A stretch of 64,000 nt of DNA from Escherichia coli DSM 30083 = JCM 1649 = ATCC 11775. Its GTDB lineage: Bacteria; Pseudomonadota; Gammaproteobacteria; Enterobacterales; Enterobacteriaceae. Below are positions 1 to 9,808 of this stretch, one piece after another. The notes under the pieces are model-generated. The model worked only from the letters and a program-made list of their open reading frames with translations. It was not told the DNA's origin and ran no database searches. Location of the stretch: NCBI RefSeq assembly GCF_003697165.2, contig NZ_CP033092.2, positions 2,914,001 through 2,978,000 of the forward strand, written 5' to 3'. Positions within the stretch are counted from its first letter, which is position 1, and every line of letters begins with the position of its first letter. Position numbers and translations under genes: made by a program.

Positions 1-109
1 TATATTTCTCATTTGCATTTACATACAAAATTATTCGCACACTAAATATAACCGCTCATCACCCTGCTCCGGCATGAGCCTGACGCCAACATAAACCAAG
101 AGATTTCAA

Positions 110-2299
110 ATGCTTTCGACACAATTTAACAGGGATAATCAACATCAAGCTATCATCAAACCGTCACTCCTTGCCGGTTGCATAGCACTGGCACTATTAC
201 CTTCCGCCGCTTTTGCTGCACCAGTCACTGAAGAAACGGTGATTGTTGAGGGTTCAGCCACAGCCCCAGATGATGGCGAAAATGATTACAACGTAACGTC
301 TACCTCTGCGGGTACAAAAATGCAGATGACTCAACGTGATATTCCTCAGTCGGTCACTATTGTTAGCCAGCAGCGGATGGAAGATCAGCAGTTACAAACG
401 CTGGGCGAAGTGATGGAAAACACGCTGGGGATCAGCAAAAGTCAGGCGGATTCCGATCGTGCTCTTTATTATTCCCGCGGATTCCAGATCGATAACTATA
501 TGGTTGATGGTATCCCCACCTATTTTGAATCGCGCTGGAATCTGGGCGACGCACTTTCTGATATGGCACTGTTTGAACGCGTAGAAGTAGTGCGTGGCGC
601 GACAGGCCTCATGACCGGGACGGGTAATCCATCTGCGGCAATTAATATGGTTCGAAAACACGCGACCAGTCGTGAATTTAAAGGCGATGTCTCGGCGGAA
701 TACGGTAGCTGGAACAAAGAACGGTATGTGGCGGATTTACAAAGCCCACTCACCGAAGATGGTAAAATCCGCGCACGAATTGTCGGCGGCTACCAGAATA
801 ACGACTCATGGCTGGACCGCTACAACAGTGAAAAGACCTTCTTCTCCGGCATTGTCGATGCTGATTTAGGCGATCTTACGATGCTTTCAGCCGGTTACGA
901 ATATCAGCGTATTGATGTTAATAGCCCAACCTGGGGTGGTTTACCGCGCTGGAATACTGATGGCAGCAGCAACAGTTACGATCGCGCACGCAGTACCGCA
1001 CCTGACTGGGCGTACAACGATAAAGAGATCAACAAGGTCTTTATGACCCTGAAGCAGCGGTTTGCTGATACCTGGCAAGCGACGCTGAATGCCACCCACT
1101 CTGAAGTCGAATTTGACAGCAAAATGATGTATGTCGATGCCTATGTAAACAAAGCGGATGGTATGCTGGTTGGGCCATACAGTAATTATGGACCTGGTTT
1201 TGATTATGTCGGCGGCACCGGTTGGAACAGCGGCAAACGTAAAGTTGATGCGCTGGATTTGTTCGCTGACGGTAGTTATGAATTGTTTGGTCGTCAGCAC
1301 AATCTAATGTTTGGTGGCAGTTACAGCAAACAAAACAATCGTTACTTCAGTTCATGGGCCAACATCTTCCCGGATGAAATTGGCAGTTTCTACAACTTTA
1401 ATGGCAATTTCCCACAAACCGACTGGTCACCACAGAGCCTGGCGCAGGACGATACCACACATATGAAATCGTTATATGCTGCCACTCGTGTCACCCTTGC
1501 CGATCCGCTGCATCTGATCCTCGGCGCACGTTATACCAACTGGCGGGTTGATACGCTGACTTACAGCATGGAGAAAAACCACACCACGCCTTACGCTGGT
1601 CTGGTGTTTGACATCAATGACAACTGGTCGACCTACGCCAGCTATACCTCTATTTTCCAGCCGCAAAATGATCGTGACAGTTCAGGCAAATATCTGACTC
1701 CAATCACCGGTAACAACTACGAGCTGGGTCTGAAATCGGACTGGATGAATAGCCGTCTGACCACCACGTTAGCCATCTTCCGTATTGAGCAGGATAATGT
1801 CGCTCAGTCCACCGGTACACCTATCCCCGGCAGCAACGGCGAAACCGCCTATAAAGCGGTGGATGGGACAGTCAGTAAAGGTGTGGAATTTGAACTCAAC
1901 GGCGCAATTACCGACAACTGGCAGCTGACGTTTGGCGCAACGCGCTATATTGCAGAAGATAACGAAGGAAACGCCGTTAATCCTAATCTGCCACGCACCA
2001 CGGTTAAAATGTTCACCAGCTACCGGTTGCCTGTCATGCCAGAGTTGACGGTCGGCGGTGGTGTTAACTGGCAAAATCGCGTGTATACCGACACCGTGAC
2101 ACCGTATGGCACCTTCCGCGCCGAGCAAGGTAGCTACGCGCTGGTGGATCTCTTCACCCGCTACCAGGTGACGAAAAACTTCTCGTTACAGGGGAACGTC
2201 AATAACCTGTTCGACAAAACCTACGATACCAACGTGGAAGGTTCTATCGTCTACGGCGCACCGCGTAATTTCAGCATTACCGGCACGTATCAATTCTGA
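110..2299 (+). CDS. fhuE: FhuE, TonB-dependent receptor for ferric coprogen and rhodotorulate
   Basis: Outer-membrane receptor that imports ferric hydroxamate siderophores (coprogen, ferrioxamine B, rhodotorulic acid) using TonB energy. The 729 residues match the K-12 length. A signal peptide covers about residues 1-36 (ending SAAFA), a TonB box ETVIV follows at 42-46, then a plug domain and a beta-barrel ending in the usual C-terminal aromatic residue (GTYQF). The ribosome site before the ATG is weak. It stands alone and converges on ptsG. Iron control by Fur is established for the family; the AT-rich upstream bases only loosely resemble a Fur box. Confidence 0.96.
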   Translation: MLSTQFNRDNQHQAIIKPSLLAGCIALALLPSAAFAAPVTEETVIVEGSATAPDDGENDYNVTSTSAGTKMQMTQRDIPQSVTIVSQQRMEDQQLQTLGEVMENTLGISKSQADSDRALYYSRGFQIDNYMVDGIPTYFESRWNLGDALSDMALFERVEVVRGATGLMTGTGNPSAAINMVRKHATSREFKGDVSAEYGSWNKERYVADLQSPLTEDGKIRARIVGGYQNNDSWLDRYNSEKTFFSGIVDADLGDLTMLSAGYEYQRIDVNSPTWGGLPRWNTDGSSNSYDRARSTAPDWAYNDKEINKVFMTLKQRFADTWQATLNATHSEVEFDSKMMYVDAYVNKADGMLVGPYSNYGPGFDYVGGTGWNSGKRKVDALDLFADGSYELFGRQHNLMFGGSYSKQNNRYFSSWANIFPDEIGSFYNFNGNFPQTDWSPQSLAQDDTTHMKSLYAATRVTLADPLHLILGARYTNWRVDTLTYSMEKNHTTPYAGLVFDINDNWSTYASYTSIFQPQNDRDSSGKYLTPITGNNYELGLKSDWMNSRLTTTLAIFRIEQDNVAQSTGTPIPGSNGETAYKAVDGTVSKGVEFELNGAITDNWQLTFGATRYIAEDNEGNAVNPNLPRTTVKMFTSYRLPVMPELTVGGGVNWQNRVYTDTVTPYGTFRAEQGSYALVDLFTRYQVTKNFSLQGNVNNLFDKTYDTNVEGSIVYGAPRNFSITGTYQF

Positions 2300-2310
2300 A
2301 TAACACCTGT

Positions 2311-2336
2311 AAAAAAGGCAGCCATCTGGCTGCCTT
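2311..2336 (-). terminator. Rho-independent terminator of ptsG
   Basis: Nine-base-pair perfect stem (AAGGCAGCC with GGCTGCCTT) and a 4-base loop. Read on the minus strand it is followed by a run of six T, so it fits the end of ptsG. On the plus strand the T run is short, so it is a poor stop for fhuE. Confidence 0.85.
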
Positions 2337-2358
2337 AGTCTCCCCAACGTCTTACGGA

Positions 2359-3792
2359 TTAGTGGTTACGGATGTACTCATCCATCTCGGTTTTCAGGTT
2401 ATCGGATTTAGTACCGAAAATCGCCTGAACACCAGAACCAGCAACCACTACGCCCGCTGCGCCCAGTTTCTTCAGGCCAGCCTGATCCACTTTAGACACA
2501 TCAGCAACGCTGACGCGCAGACGGGTAATACATGCGTCGAGGTTAGTAATGTTTTCTTTACCACCAAATGCAGCAACCAGAGCCGGTGCCATTTCGCTGG
2601 TACCTGTCGCTTTTGCATCTTCAGTCGCATCTTCACGACCCGGCGTTTTCAGATCCAGTGCTTTAATCAGCACGCGGAAGATGGTGTAGTAAACAATGGC
2701 ATAACCGATACCGACGATCGGGAACAGCCACAGTTTGCTGCTGTTACCAGACAGAACGATGAAGTCGATCAGACCGTGCGAGAACGACGTACCGTCACGC
2801 ATCCCCAGAAGAATACAGATTGGGAATGCCAGGCCTGCCAGAATCGCGTGGATGATGTACAGGATCGGCGCAACGAACATGAAGGAGAACTCGATCGGCT
2901 CGGTGATACCGGTCAGGAACGAGGTCAGCGCCGCGGAGATCATAATACCGCCCACTTTCGCGCGGTTTTCTGGTTTAGCAGAGTGCCAGATAGCAATTGC
3001 GGCAGCTGGCAGACCGTACATTTTGAACAGGAAGCCACCAGACAGTTTACCCGCAGTCGGGTCACCCGCCATATAACGCGGAATGTCGCCGTGGAAAACC
3101 TGACCTGCTGCGTTGGTGTATTCACCAATCTGCATCTGGAAAGGTACGTTCCAGATGTGGTGCAGACCAAACGGTACCAGGCAACGTTCGATGAAACCGT
3201 AAATGCCAAACGCAACTACCGGGTTCTGGTAAGCAGCCCACTGAGAGAAGGTCTGGATTGCAGAACCAATCGGCGGCCAAATGAAGGACAGCACAACGCC
3301 AGTAAAGATGGCAGCCAGGCCTGAAATGATCGGCACAAAGCGTTTACCGGCAAAGAAGCCAAGATACTCAGGCAGCTTAATACGGTAGAAACGGTTAAAC
3401 ATGTACGCTGCGATCGCACCGGAGATAATCCCCCCGAGTACGCCAGTATCCGCCAGGTGTTTAGAGGCGATTTCTTCAGCAGGTAAATGCAGTACCAGTG
3501 GCGCAACCACGGCCATGGTTTTAACCATGATGCCATAGGCAACAACTGCGGCCAGCGCGGATACGCCATCGTTATTGGTAAAGCCGAGGGCGACACCGAT
3601 CGCAAAAATCAGTGGCATGTTTGCAAAGACGGAACCGCCTGCTTCTGCCATAACATGCGATACAACGGCGGGCAGCCAGCTGAAATTCGCGGAACCGACG
3701 CCCAGCAGAATACCTGCGATAGGCAGTACGGATACCGGCAGCATCAGCGATTTACCGACCTTTTGCAGGTTAGCAAATGCATTCTTAAACAT
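2359..3792 (-). CDS. ptsG: PtsG, glucose-specific PTS permease EIICB
   Basis: Inner-membrane enzyme IICB of the glucose phosphotransferase system. It imports glucose and phosphorylates it to glucose-6-phosphate with phosphate passed from EIIA-Glc (Crr). The 477 residues equal the K-12 length. The EIIC membrane domain covers about residues 1-385 and the EIIB domain the rest, with the phosphorylated cysteine at 421 in NLDACITRL. It is a single-gene unit with a strong terminator and a long leader carrying Mlc and CRP sites and an SgrS pairing region, all annotated separately. Confidence 0.97.
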
Positions 3793-3800
3793 AATTGAGA

Positions 3801-3819
3801 GTGCTCCTGAGTATGGGTG
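3801..3819 (-). promoter_or_regulatory. SgrS small-RNA pairing region in the ptsG leader
   Basis: On the mRNA strand this reads CACCCATACTCAGGAGCAC, just before the ATG and covering the Shine-Dalgarno AGGAG. It is the known target of SgrS, the sugar-phosphate stress RNA that blocks ptsG translation and triggers RNase E cleavage. sgrS itself is outside this window. Confidence 0.8.
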
Positions 3820-3889
3820 CTTTTTTTACGTTCTCACGCGTGGCAAGGGGGGAGTGCCTCGCCGTGTACAGGGCATCTAAGCGCCCTTT

Positions 3890-3913
3890 ATTTATTACAC
3901 AGAGTAAAATAAT
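3890..3913 (-). promoter_or_regulatory. Mlc operator at the ptsG promoter
   Basis: The minus strand carries the imperfect palindrome TTATTTTACTCTGTGTAATA, an AT-flanked Mlc-type operator that matches the promoter-proximal Mlc site known for ptsG in K-12. Mlc represses ptsG when glucose is absent. Confidence 0.7.
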
Positions 3914-3927
3914 TCAGTGCCGATTTG

Positions 3928-3943
3928 TTTGACGGCTATCACG
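3928..3943 (-). promoter_or_regulatory. CRP site of the ptsG promoter
   Basis: The minus strand reads CGTGA-TAGCCG-TCAAA, a good match to TGTGA-N6-TCACA, about 18 bases upstream of the Mlc operator. This fits the class II CRP site reported near -41 at ptsG P1. A weaker CRP-like sequence lies around 3985-4005. Confidence 0.65.
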
Positions 3944-4015
3944 TTTCAACTTCAGATCATTGGAGAAGTTGCACATTTTGACAAAACATATGTCACAATA
4001 TTTCAAACGTGGTTA

Positions 4016-4041
4016 TTCACCGCCCGATTTTCGGCGGTGAA
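4016..4041 (-). terminator. Hairpin downstream of ycfH, possible terminator
   Basis: Perfect 9-base inverted repeat (TTCACCGCC with GGCGGTGAA) about 45 bases past the ycfH stop and upstream of the ptsG control region. There is no clear T run on either side, so it may be an mRNA 3'-end stabiliser rather than a true intrinsic terminator. Confidence 0.45.
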
Positions 4042-4086
4042 CTTTACTCGTTTTAGCCATTAATTACGAGCTTTAAAAAAACTCAT

Positions 4087-4884
4087 TCAACGGATGGATT
4101 GAAGGCGGGAAGCGTCGATGTGAAACAGACGGGCGAAGTTATCGGTGGTTACCTGCGCCAGTTCTTCAACGGCAACACCTTTCAACACAGCCATGTATTC
4201 TGCAACGTCACGAACCATCGCAGGTTGATTCTCTTTTCCTCGATGCGGTACTGGCGCAAGGTAAGGTGAGTCAGTTTCCACCAGTAACCGATCCAGGGGG
4301 ACATAACGCGCAGCATCGCGCAGTTGCTCCGCATTACGGAAGGTCACAATGCCGGAAAAGGAGATGTAAAATCCGAGATCCAGTAATTTGCCCGCCGTTT
4401 CTCTGTCCTCTGTAAAACAGTGTAGTACGCCACCGCAATCCGTCACTTTTTCTTCGCGCAGAATTGCCAGCGTATCGGCGCGGGCGTCACGGGTGTGGAC
4501 GATAACCGGCTTGTTCAGTTCACGACCAATCTGGATATGATGGATGAAGGACTCTTGCTGACGTACTTTAGTTTCCGGCGTGTAATAATAATCCAGCCCG
4601 GTTTCACCCAGCGCTACAACGCCCTCTTCTGCCGCCAGACGACGTAAATCTTCTACATCGTAGGGATCATTCTGGTTGAGTGGATGCACGCCACAAGAAA
4701 ATACGACGTTGTCGCGTTCGCCTACCAGATCCCGCATGTGTAAATAACCCGGTAATGTTGTGGCGACTGCCAGACAAAATTTCACATCGCGTGCGGCGGC
4801 TTTCGCCAGAACGTCATCCACGTCCTTATGCAAAGATTCATAATCCAGACCATCGAGATGGCAGTGTGAGTCGACTAAAAACAT
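4087..4884 (-). CDS. ycfH: YcfH, TatD-family metal-dependent hydrolase
   Basis: Predicted metal-dependent hydrolase/nuclease of the TatD family, 265 residues from the ATG at 4884. Metal-site motifs are visible: DSHCHLDG at the N-terminus (HxH), ETGLDYY, HTRDA, HCFTE and ETDSPYLAP near residue 204. The start was chosen at MFLVDSH because the family begins there; an in-frame upstream extension overlaps holB. It is the last gene of the pabC-mltG-tmk-holB run, 10 bases after holB. The true substrate is unknown. Confidence 0.92.
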   Translation of the reverse strand: MFLVDSHCHLDGLDYESLHKDVDDVLAKAAARDVKFCLAVATTLPGYLHMRDLVGERDNVVFSCGVHPLNQNDPYDVEDLRRLAAEEGVVALGETGLDYYYTPETKVRQQESFIHHIQIGRELNKPVIVHTRDARADTLAILREEKVTDCGGVLHCFTEDRETAGKLLDLGFYISFSGIVTFRNAEQLRDAARYVPLDRLLVETDSPYLAPVPHRGKENQPAMVRDVAEYMAVLKGVAVEELAQVTTDNFARLFHIDASRLQSIR

Positions 4885-4894
4885 GATGTCTCTC

Positions 4895-5899
4895 TTAAAG
4901 ATGAGGAACCGGTAGCACAACGCCCGGTTGCAGGTAATGCTCAATACGCAGTAAAAGATCGGTGATGAGAAGCTCGCGGTTGATGCCTGTGACAGACATT
5001 AACTGTTCACGAATGTGGCAAACATCCCCCAGTATAGCCTGCAGGCGCGAGGGAGAAAGATGGTTTGCCAGTTCGACGACCAGGCCCGGCACATCAACAT
5101 TGGTCACCTGCGCAGCGCCATGATGGCGTTTTAGCGCATCCATCAGCAACGTTGCCAGCCAGTGTAAACGTGCCGGAGCTTGTTCATGATTAAGGGCCGC
5201 TAGCAGCGAATACCAGTCGCCCGATTGCACGCTATATGCCAGCGCCTGACACAATGTTTCACGAGCCTGCCAGTTATCTCCCTGAAACAACGCCAGTGCC
5301 GCCCCAGGCGAACCGGCGCTTAAGCGCAATGCGGCAAGTAGTGCAGCCTGTGACATTGTCACTTCGCGTGAAAGCCAGGTCACGGCGTACTGTTCCGGCG
5401 GCGGCGCAAGGTAATGTAACCGACAACGACTACGTAATGTTGCCAGTAAACGTTCTGGCTCGCGGGTAGCAAGGAAAAACCACGTCTCTGCTGGTGGCTC
5501 TTCAAGCGTTTTCAGCAATGCGTTAGCCGCGGCGTCGGTTAGTAAGGCAGCATCGGTTACCCAGACAACTTTCGCACCACCTAAGCGTGCGTGCTCATTC
5601 AGCTTTTCGGTGACCTCACGTACCGCATCAATGCCCAGCGCATTTTTCCCTTTTTCGGGAGTCAGGGTGTAGTAATCGGGATGTGTGCCAGCCTGCATCA
5701 ACTGACATCCACGACAGTGACCGCAACTTTTGTGGCCCTGCGGTTGTTGGCAGAGTAAATAACGGCTCAGGGCGTAGATTAAAGCATCATCGCCCATGCC
5801 CGGTAACGCCTGAATGAGTAGCGCATGGTGACCTCTTCCGGCCTGATAGCTGGCTACCAGTTTTTCGAAATCAGGTCGTAACCATGGATACCATCTCAT
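4895..5899 (-). CDS. holB: HolB, DNA polymerase III delta-prime subunit
   Basis: Stator subunit of the gamma clamp-loader complex that loads the beta sliding clamp. The 334 residues match K-12. The N-terminal AAA+ domain lacks a working P-loop (QALPGMGDDAL in its place), as usual for delta-prime. A zinc module has Cys50, Cys59, Cys62 and Cys65, and an SRC motif (LRSRCR) supplies the arginine finger. Its ATG overlaps the tmk TGA by four bases, which implies translational coupling. Confidence 0.97.
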   Translation of the reverse strand: MRWYPWLRPDFEKLVASYQAGRGHHALLIQALPGMGDDALIYALSRYLLCQQPQGHKSCGHCRGCQLMQAGTHPDYYTLTPEKGKNALGIDAVREVTEKLNEHARLGGAKVVWVTDAALLTDAAANALLKTLEEPPAETWFFLATREPERLLATLRSRCRLHYLAPPPEQYAVTWLSREVTMSQAALLAALRLSAGSPGAALALFQGDNWQARETLCQALAYSVQSGDWYSLLAALNHEQAPARLHWLATLLMDALKRHHGAAQVTNVDVPGLVVELANHLSPSRLQAILGDVCHIREQLMSVTGINRELLITDLLLRIEHYLQPGVVLPVPHL

Positions 5900-6537
5900 G
5901 CGTCCAACTCCTTCACCCAGTTGGTCACGGTGGTGCGGATTGCATCCATCACGGCCTCCAGCGGCTGGGTGGCATCAATGGTATGAATGCTTTTATCTTG
6001 TGCTGCCAGTTCCAGATAGCGGGCGCGGGTGCGATTAAAGAAATCGAAAGATTCTTGCTCAATACGATCCAGCTCGCCGCGCGCACGCGCGCGTTTTAAG
6101 CCAACCTCCGGGGTAACATCGAGATAGAGCGTTAAGTCGGGGCGAAACCCCCCGAGAACAGCATCACGCAGTGTTGCCAGCATATGTTGGTCAATACCTC
6201 GTCCTCCACCCTGATAGGCTTGAGTGGAGAGATCGTGGCGATCGCCAATCACCCAGGTGCCGTTAGCCAGCGCAGGTTTGATGACCGTTTCTACCAGTTG
6301 AACGCGCGCGGCATAAAACATCAGAACTTCGGCTTTATCGGTAATGACTTCATCGCCTACCGATTTGATATCCAGCACAAGGCTTCTTAACTTTTCGGCA
6401 AGTTGCGTACCGCCAGGTTCCCGAGTGAAAACCATGTCGCGGATACCCAGTTGCTCAAGCGTCTCAACCACCACGTTACGCGCGGTAGTTTTGCCTGCGC
6501 CTTCCAGCCCCTCAATGACGATATACTTACTGCGCAT
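5896..6537 (-). CDS. tmk: Tmk, thymidylate kinase
   Basis: Essential kinase that converts dTMP to dTDP with ATP. The 213 residues match K-12. The P-loop GLEGAGKTT lies at about residues 9-17, a TREPGG motif at about 40-45 binds dTMP, and a LID with arginines follows at QGGGRG. Overlaps at both ends (11 bases into mltG, 4 bases with holB) place it in one mRNA linking DNA precursor supply with a replisome subunit. Confidence 0.97.
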   Translation of the reverse strand: MRSKYIVIEGLEGAGKTTARNVVVETLEQLGIRDMVFTREPGGTQLAEKLRSLVLDIKSVGDEVITDKAEVLMFYAARVQLVETVIKPALANGTWVIGDRHDLSTQAYQGGGRGIDQHMLATLRDAVLGGFRPDLTLYLDVTPEVGLKRARARGELDRIEQESFDFFNRTRARYLELAAQDKSIHTIDATQPLEAVMDAIRTTVTNWVKELDA

Positions 6538-7549
6538 TTTTTTCCTTAAGCACTTTCAGATAATCCTGCACAGACTTGTTATGACTGGCAAGATTGGTAT
6601 TAAACGTGTGACCACCTTTACCATCGGCCACAAAATAGAGATACGGCGTTTTTGCCGGATGCGCAGCAGCCTTCAGCGAATCCGCCCCCGGCGTCGCTAT
6701 CGCACCTGGCGGCAGACCGGTAATGGTATAGGTGTTATACGCTGTCGGCGTTTCCAGGTCTGCACGAGAAAGTTTGCCATTATAACGCTCTCCCATCCCG
6801 TAAATCACGGTCGGGTCGGTCTGCAGGCGCATACCAATGCGTAAACGGTTGATAAATACTGAGGCAACCTGATCGCGTTCACTGGCAACGGCGGTTTCTT
6901 TTTCGATAATTGATGCCATCGTCACCAACTGGTTTTTATCTTTATAAGGCAGACCGTCCGCACGCCCTTCCCAGGCGCTATCGACCGCTTTCACCATTTT
7001 CTTGTGCGCTCGCTTGAGTAACGCGACATCGGTGGTATTGGCGGTATACATCCAGGTGTCTGGCCAGAACCAACCTTCAATCCACTCCGGGTTTTCCAGT
7101 TCAAGTGCCTGCGCTACGGTGGCGTACTTATCGTCGCTCAGCGTGTGCTTGATATACGGAGCCTCACGCAATTGCTTGAGGTAGTCGCTCAGACGCATCC
7201 CTTCTACCAGTCGCAGCGGGAACTGTGCTTCTTTACCGCTTTCCAACAATTTCAGCATCTCGCGCACGGTCATCTGCGGTGTAAAGCGGTAAGTCCCGGC
7301 TTTAAAGTGAGAAAGATCCGGTTCGATACGCAGCAACCATTGAAAAACCCGTGGGCGATTGATGATCTTATCGGCATAAAGCTGTTCACCTAGCGCCAGA
7401 CGTCCGGTCCCTGGCTTAAGGGTAAATATCGTCTCTTCTTTGATAAGCAATTTGCTGTCGGCAAGATGGCGAACCTTCCAGACGCCCACACCAGCGGCGA
7501 TACCCAGTACCACCAGCAATAACAAGATTATCAATAACACTTTTTTCAT
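6527..7549 (-). CDS. mltG: MltG, endolytic murein transglycosylase
   Basis: Inner-membrane endolytic lytic transglycosylase that cuts nascent glycan strands and is thought to set their length. The 340 residues carry one N-terminal membrane segment (about 4-24), a LysM-like region and the YceG fold. The catalytic glutamate is E218 in ASIIEKETAV. It starts 2 bases after pabC ends and overlaps tmk, so it is tightly embedded in the operon. Formerly yceG. Confidence 0.95.
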   Translation of the reverse strand: MKKVLLIILLLLVVLGIAAGVGVWKVRHLADSKLLIKEETIFTLKPGTGRLALGEQLYADKIINRPRVFQWLLRIEPDLSHFKAGTYRFTPQMTVREMLKLLESGKEAQFPLRLVEGMRLSDYLKQLREAPYIKHTLSDDKYATVAQALELENPEWIEGWFWPDTWMYTANTTDVALLKRAHKKMVKAVDSAWEGRADGLPYKDKNQLVTMASIIEKETAVASERDQVASVFINRLRIGMRLQTDPTVIYGMGERYNGKLSRADLETPTAYNTYTITGLPPGAIATPGADSLKAAAHPAKTPYLYFVADGKGGHTFNTNLASHNKSVQDYLKVLKEKNAQ

Positions 7550-7551
7550 GA

Positions 7552-8361
7552 CTAATTCGGGCGCTCACAAAGTGGGGCTAAATATTCATATAACGTTGCT
7601 GACGAAAAGGAGACATCGCCACAGGCACGTACGGGCATCACTGGCATTAACGCATTACAAATAACCATCTCATCTGCCTGCAACGCCTCTTCCAGAGAGG
7701 CTTGCACTTCGACAAGCTGATAAGAGGATTGTGCCAGCAAACGGATACAGAATTGTCGCATAATGCCGTTAACACCTGCCTGATCCAGTCGCGGCGTATA
7801 AACTACGTTGCCCTTCCGCCAGAACAAATTAGCCGCACAGCATTCCGTAACCCACCCTTCGCTGTCAAGGACCAGCGCCTCATCAGCGTTTGTCTGCTCA
7901 AGATGAGAGCGGATCAATACTTGCTCAAGCCGATTAAGATGTTTAATACCTGCAAGATGAGGATTGCGCCCCAGCCGCACCGGGCTTAGCGCCAACGTCA
8001 TCCCTTCGTTACGCAAACGGTCGTAATGTGCAGGATAAGCCGTAACGGAGAGAATCCGCGTTGCCGGTCCACTGTTCAATGTGCTGTACCCTCGCCCGCC
8101 ACTACCGCGACTGATCACGACTTTCAGTACACCATTTTGCTGTTCTGCTGCCAGCGTTTTCATCTCTTGTTCAAGCTGAGGCCAGAAGTCACAGGAAATC
8201 ATCAACCGCTGACAAGCATCCTGTAGTCGCTGGATATGCGCCGATAACAAACTGACTTTACCGTCGATAACTCTGGCGGTGGTAAAACAACCATCACCAA
8301 ACTGCGTTGCCCGATCGCTTACTGCCAGCGATTCCTGCTTATGACCGTTAATTAAGAACAT
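7552..8361 (-). CDS. pabC: PabC, aminodeoxychorismate lyase
   Basis: PLP enzyme of folate synthesis that splits 4-amino-4-deoxychorismate into p-aminobenzoate and pyruvate. The 269 residues belong to fold type IV aminotransferases. The PLP lysine is K140 in GIKHLNRLEQ, and TECCAANLFW forms the cofactor phosphate pocket. It follows the fabF terminator and begins the run pabC-mltG-tmk-holB-ycfH. Confidence 0.95.
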   Translation of the reverse strand: MFLINGHKQESLAVSDRATQFGDGCFTTARVIDGKVSLLSAHIQRLQDACQRLMISCDFWPQLEQEMKTLAAEQQNGVLKVVISRGSGGRGYSTLNSGPATRILSVTAYPAHYDRLRNEGMTLALSPVRLGRNPHLAGIKHLNRLEQVLIRSHLEQTNADEALVLDSEGWVTECCAANLFWRKGNVVYTPRLDQAGVNGIMRQFCIRLLAQSSYQLVEVQASLEEALQADEMVICNALMPVMPVRACGDVSFSSATLYEYLAPLCERPN

Positions 8362-8432
8362 ACCGGCTCCTTATCAGAGAATTGTTAGTGTGGCAGCATG
8401 TTCACTACGGAACAAGTCGGAATAAAAGCTAA

Positions 8433-8457
8433 GAAAAAAGGCCCGCAAGCGGACCTT
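8433..8457 (-). terminator. Terminator between fabF and pabC
   Basis: On the minus strand a 9-base-pair GC-rich stem (AAGGTCCGC with GCGGGCCTT, one wobble) is followed by six T. It should end most fab transcripts and let some read through into pabC. Confidence 0.8.
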
Positions 8458-8480
8458 TTATAAGGGTGGAAAATGACAAC

Positions 8481-9722
8481 TTAGATCTTTTTAAAGATCA
8501 AAGAACCATTAGTGCCACCGAAGCCGAAGGAGTTACACAGAGTGTATTCCATTCCGCTAACCTGACGCGCTTCGTGCGGTACGAAATCCAGATCGCAACC
8601 TTCATCCGGGTTATCCAGGTTGATGGTTGGCGGAACAGCCTGATCGCGCAGCGCCAGGATGGAGTAGATAGATTCTACTGCACCCGCCGCACCTAACAGG
8701 TGACCGGTCATAGATTTCGTGGAGCTTACCAACACGCGGCTTGCAGCTTCACCGAAGATGGTTTTCACCGCCTGCGCTTCAGCTTTATCGCCAGCCGGCG
8801 TAGAAGTACCGTGCGCGTTAACGTAGCCAATCTGACTCGCTTCAATGCCTGCATCACGCAGAGCATTTGCCATCGCCAGAGCTGCGCCTGCGCCATTTTC
8901 TGGCGGTGACGTCATATGATAAGCATCGCTGCTCATACCAAAGCCGACGAGTTCAGCGTAAATTTTCGCACCGCGTTTTTTCGCGTGTTCGTACTCTTCA
9001 AGTACCAGCATACCGGCACCATCGCCCAGTACGAAACCATCACGCTCTTTATCCCACGGGCGGCTCGCCGCTTGCGGGTTATCATTGCGGGTAGATAATG
9101 CACGTGCCGCGCCAAAACCACCAACGCCCAGCGGCGTACTGGCTTTCTCTGCGCCACCTGCAACCATCACGTCAGCATCGCCATACGCGATAATACGCGC
9201 AGCATGGCCAATGTTGTGCACGCCGGAAGTACAGGCGGTCGCGATAGAGATGCTTGGGCCACGCAGGCCATACATGATAGTCAGATGACCTGCCACCATG
9301 TTCACAATCGTTGACGGAACGAAGAATGGGCTGATCTTACGTGGACCACCGTTCATCAGAGATGTGTGGTTTTCTTCGATCAGTCCGAGGCCGCCAATCC
9401 CGGAGCCAATTGCGGCACCAATGCGGGTTGCGTTCTCTTCCGTTATTTCAAGGCCAGAATCCTGCATGGCCTGAACGCCAGCGACAATTCCATATTGAAT
9501 GAAGGCATCCATCTTGCGCTGTTCTTTGCGCGAGATAATGTCCTCACAGTTAAAATCCTTTACTAAGCCAGCAAATTTCGTTGCATAGGCGCTAGTATCG
9601 AAATGGTCGATTAGGCTGATGCCACTCTGACCGGCAAGCAGAGCTTTCCAGGTAGACTCTACGGTATTGCCGACAGGAGACAACATGCCCAGTCCGGTCA
9701 CAACTACACGACGCTTAGACAC
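8481..9722 (-). CDS. fabF: FabF, 3-oxoacyl-ACP synthase II (KAS II)
   Basis: Condensing enzyme that elongates acyl-ACP; it is needed for cis-vaccenate synthesis and temperature control of membrane fluidity. The 413 residues match K-12. The nucleophile is Cys164 (with Met counted) in TACTSGVHN. The two catalytic histidines sit in VNAHGTSTPAGD and KSMTGHLLGAAG. It lies 86 bases after acpP, behind the acpP terminator, so it is probably expressed partly by readthrough and partly on its own. Confidence 0.97.
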   Translation of the reverse strand: MSKRRVVVTGLGMLSPVGNTVESTWKALLAGQSGISLIDHFDTSAYATKFAGLVKDFNCEDIISRKEQRKMDAFIQYGIVAGVQAMQDSGLEITEENATRIGAAIGSGIGGLGLIEENHTSLMNGGPRKISPFFVPSTIVNMVAGHLTIMYGLRGPSISIATACTSGVHNIGHAARIIAYGDADVMVAGGAEKASTPLGVGGFGAARALSTRNDNPQAASRPWDKERDGFVLGDGAGMLVLEEYEHAKKRGAKIYAELVGFGMSSDAYHMTSPPENGAGAALAMANALRDAGIEASQIGYVNAHGTSTPAGDKAEAQAVKTIFGEAASRVLVSSTKSMTGHLLGAAGAVESIYSILALRDQAVPPTINLDNPDEGCDLDFVPHEARQVSGMEYTLCNSFGFGGTNGSLIFKKI

Positions 9723-9764
9723 GTTTGTCCTCCAGGGAGGGAAAAAATGATTCTAGTGGGACAA

Positions 9765-9798
9765 AAGATAAAACTCAGGCGGTCGAACGACCGCCTGG
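9765..9798 (-). terminator. acpP terminator
   Basis: Perfect 10-base-pair stem (CAGGCGGTCG with CGACCGCCTG) closed by a two-base gap, followed on the minus strand by a T-rich tail (AGTTTTATCTTTT). It explains the short, abundant acpP message known in E. coli. Confidence 0.88.
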
Positions 9799-9808
9799 AG
9801 ATGTTCAC

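Noticed and set aside
1..109. Fur box upstream of fhuE
   Set aside because: Fur control is known for fhuE, but by eye I could not place a 19-base Fur box with enough matches, so it is not listed as a feature.
2362..3324. 320-residue open frame antisense to ptsG
   Set aside because: It is an antisense shadow of a highly expressed, codon-biased gene and has no recognisable domain.
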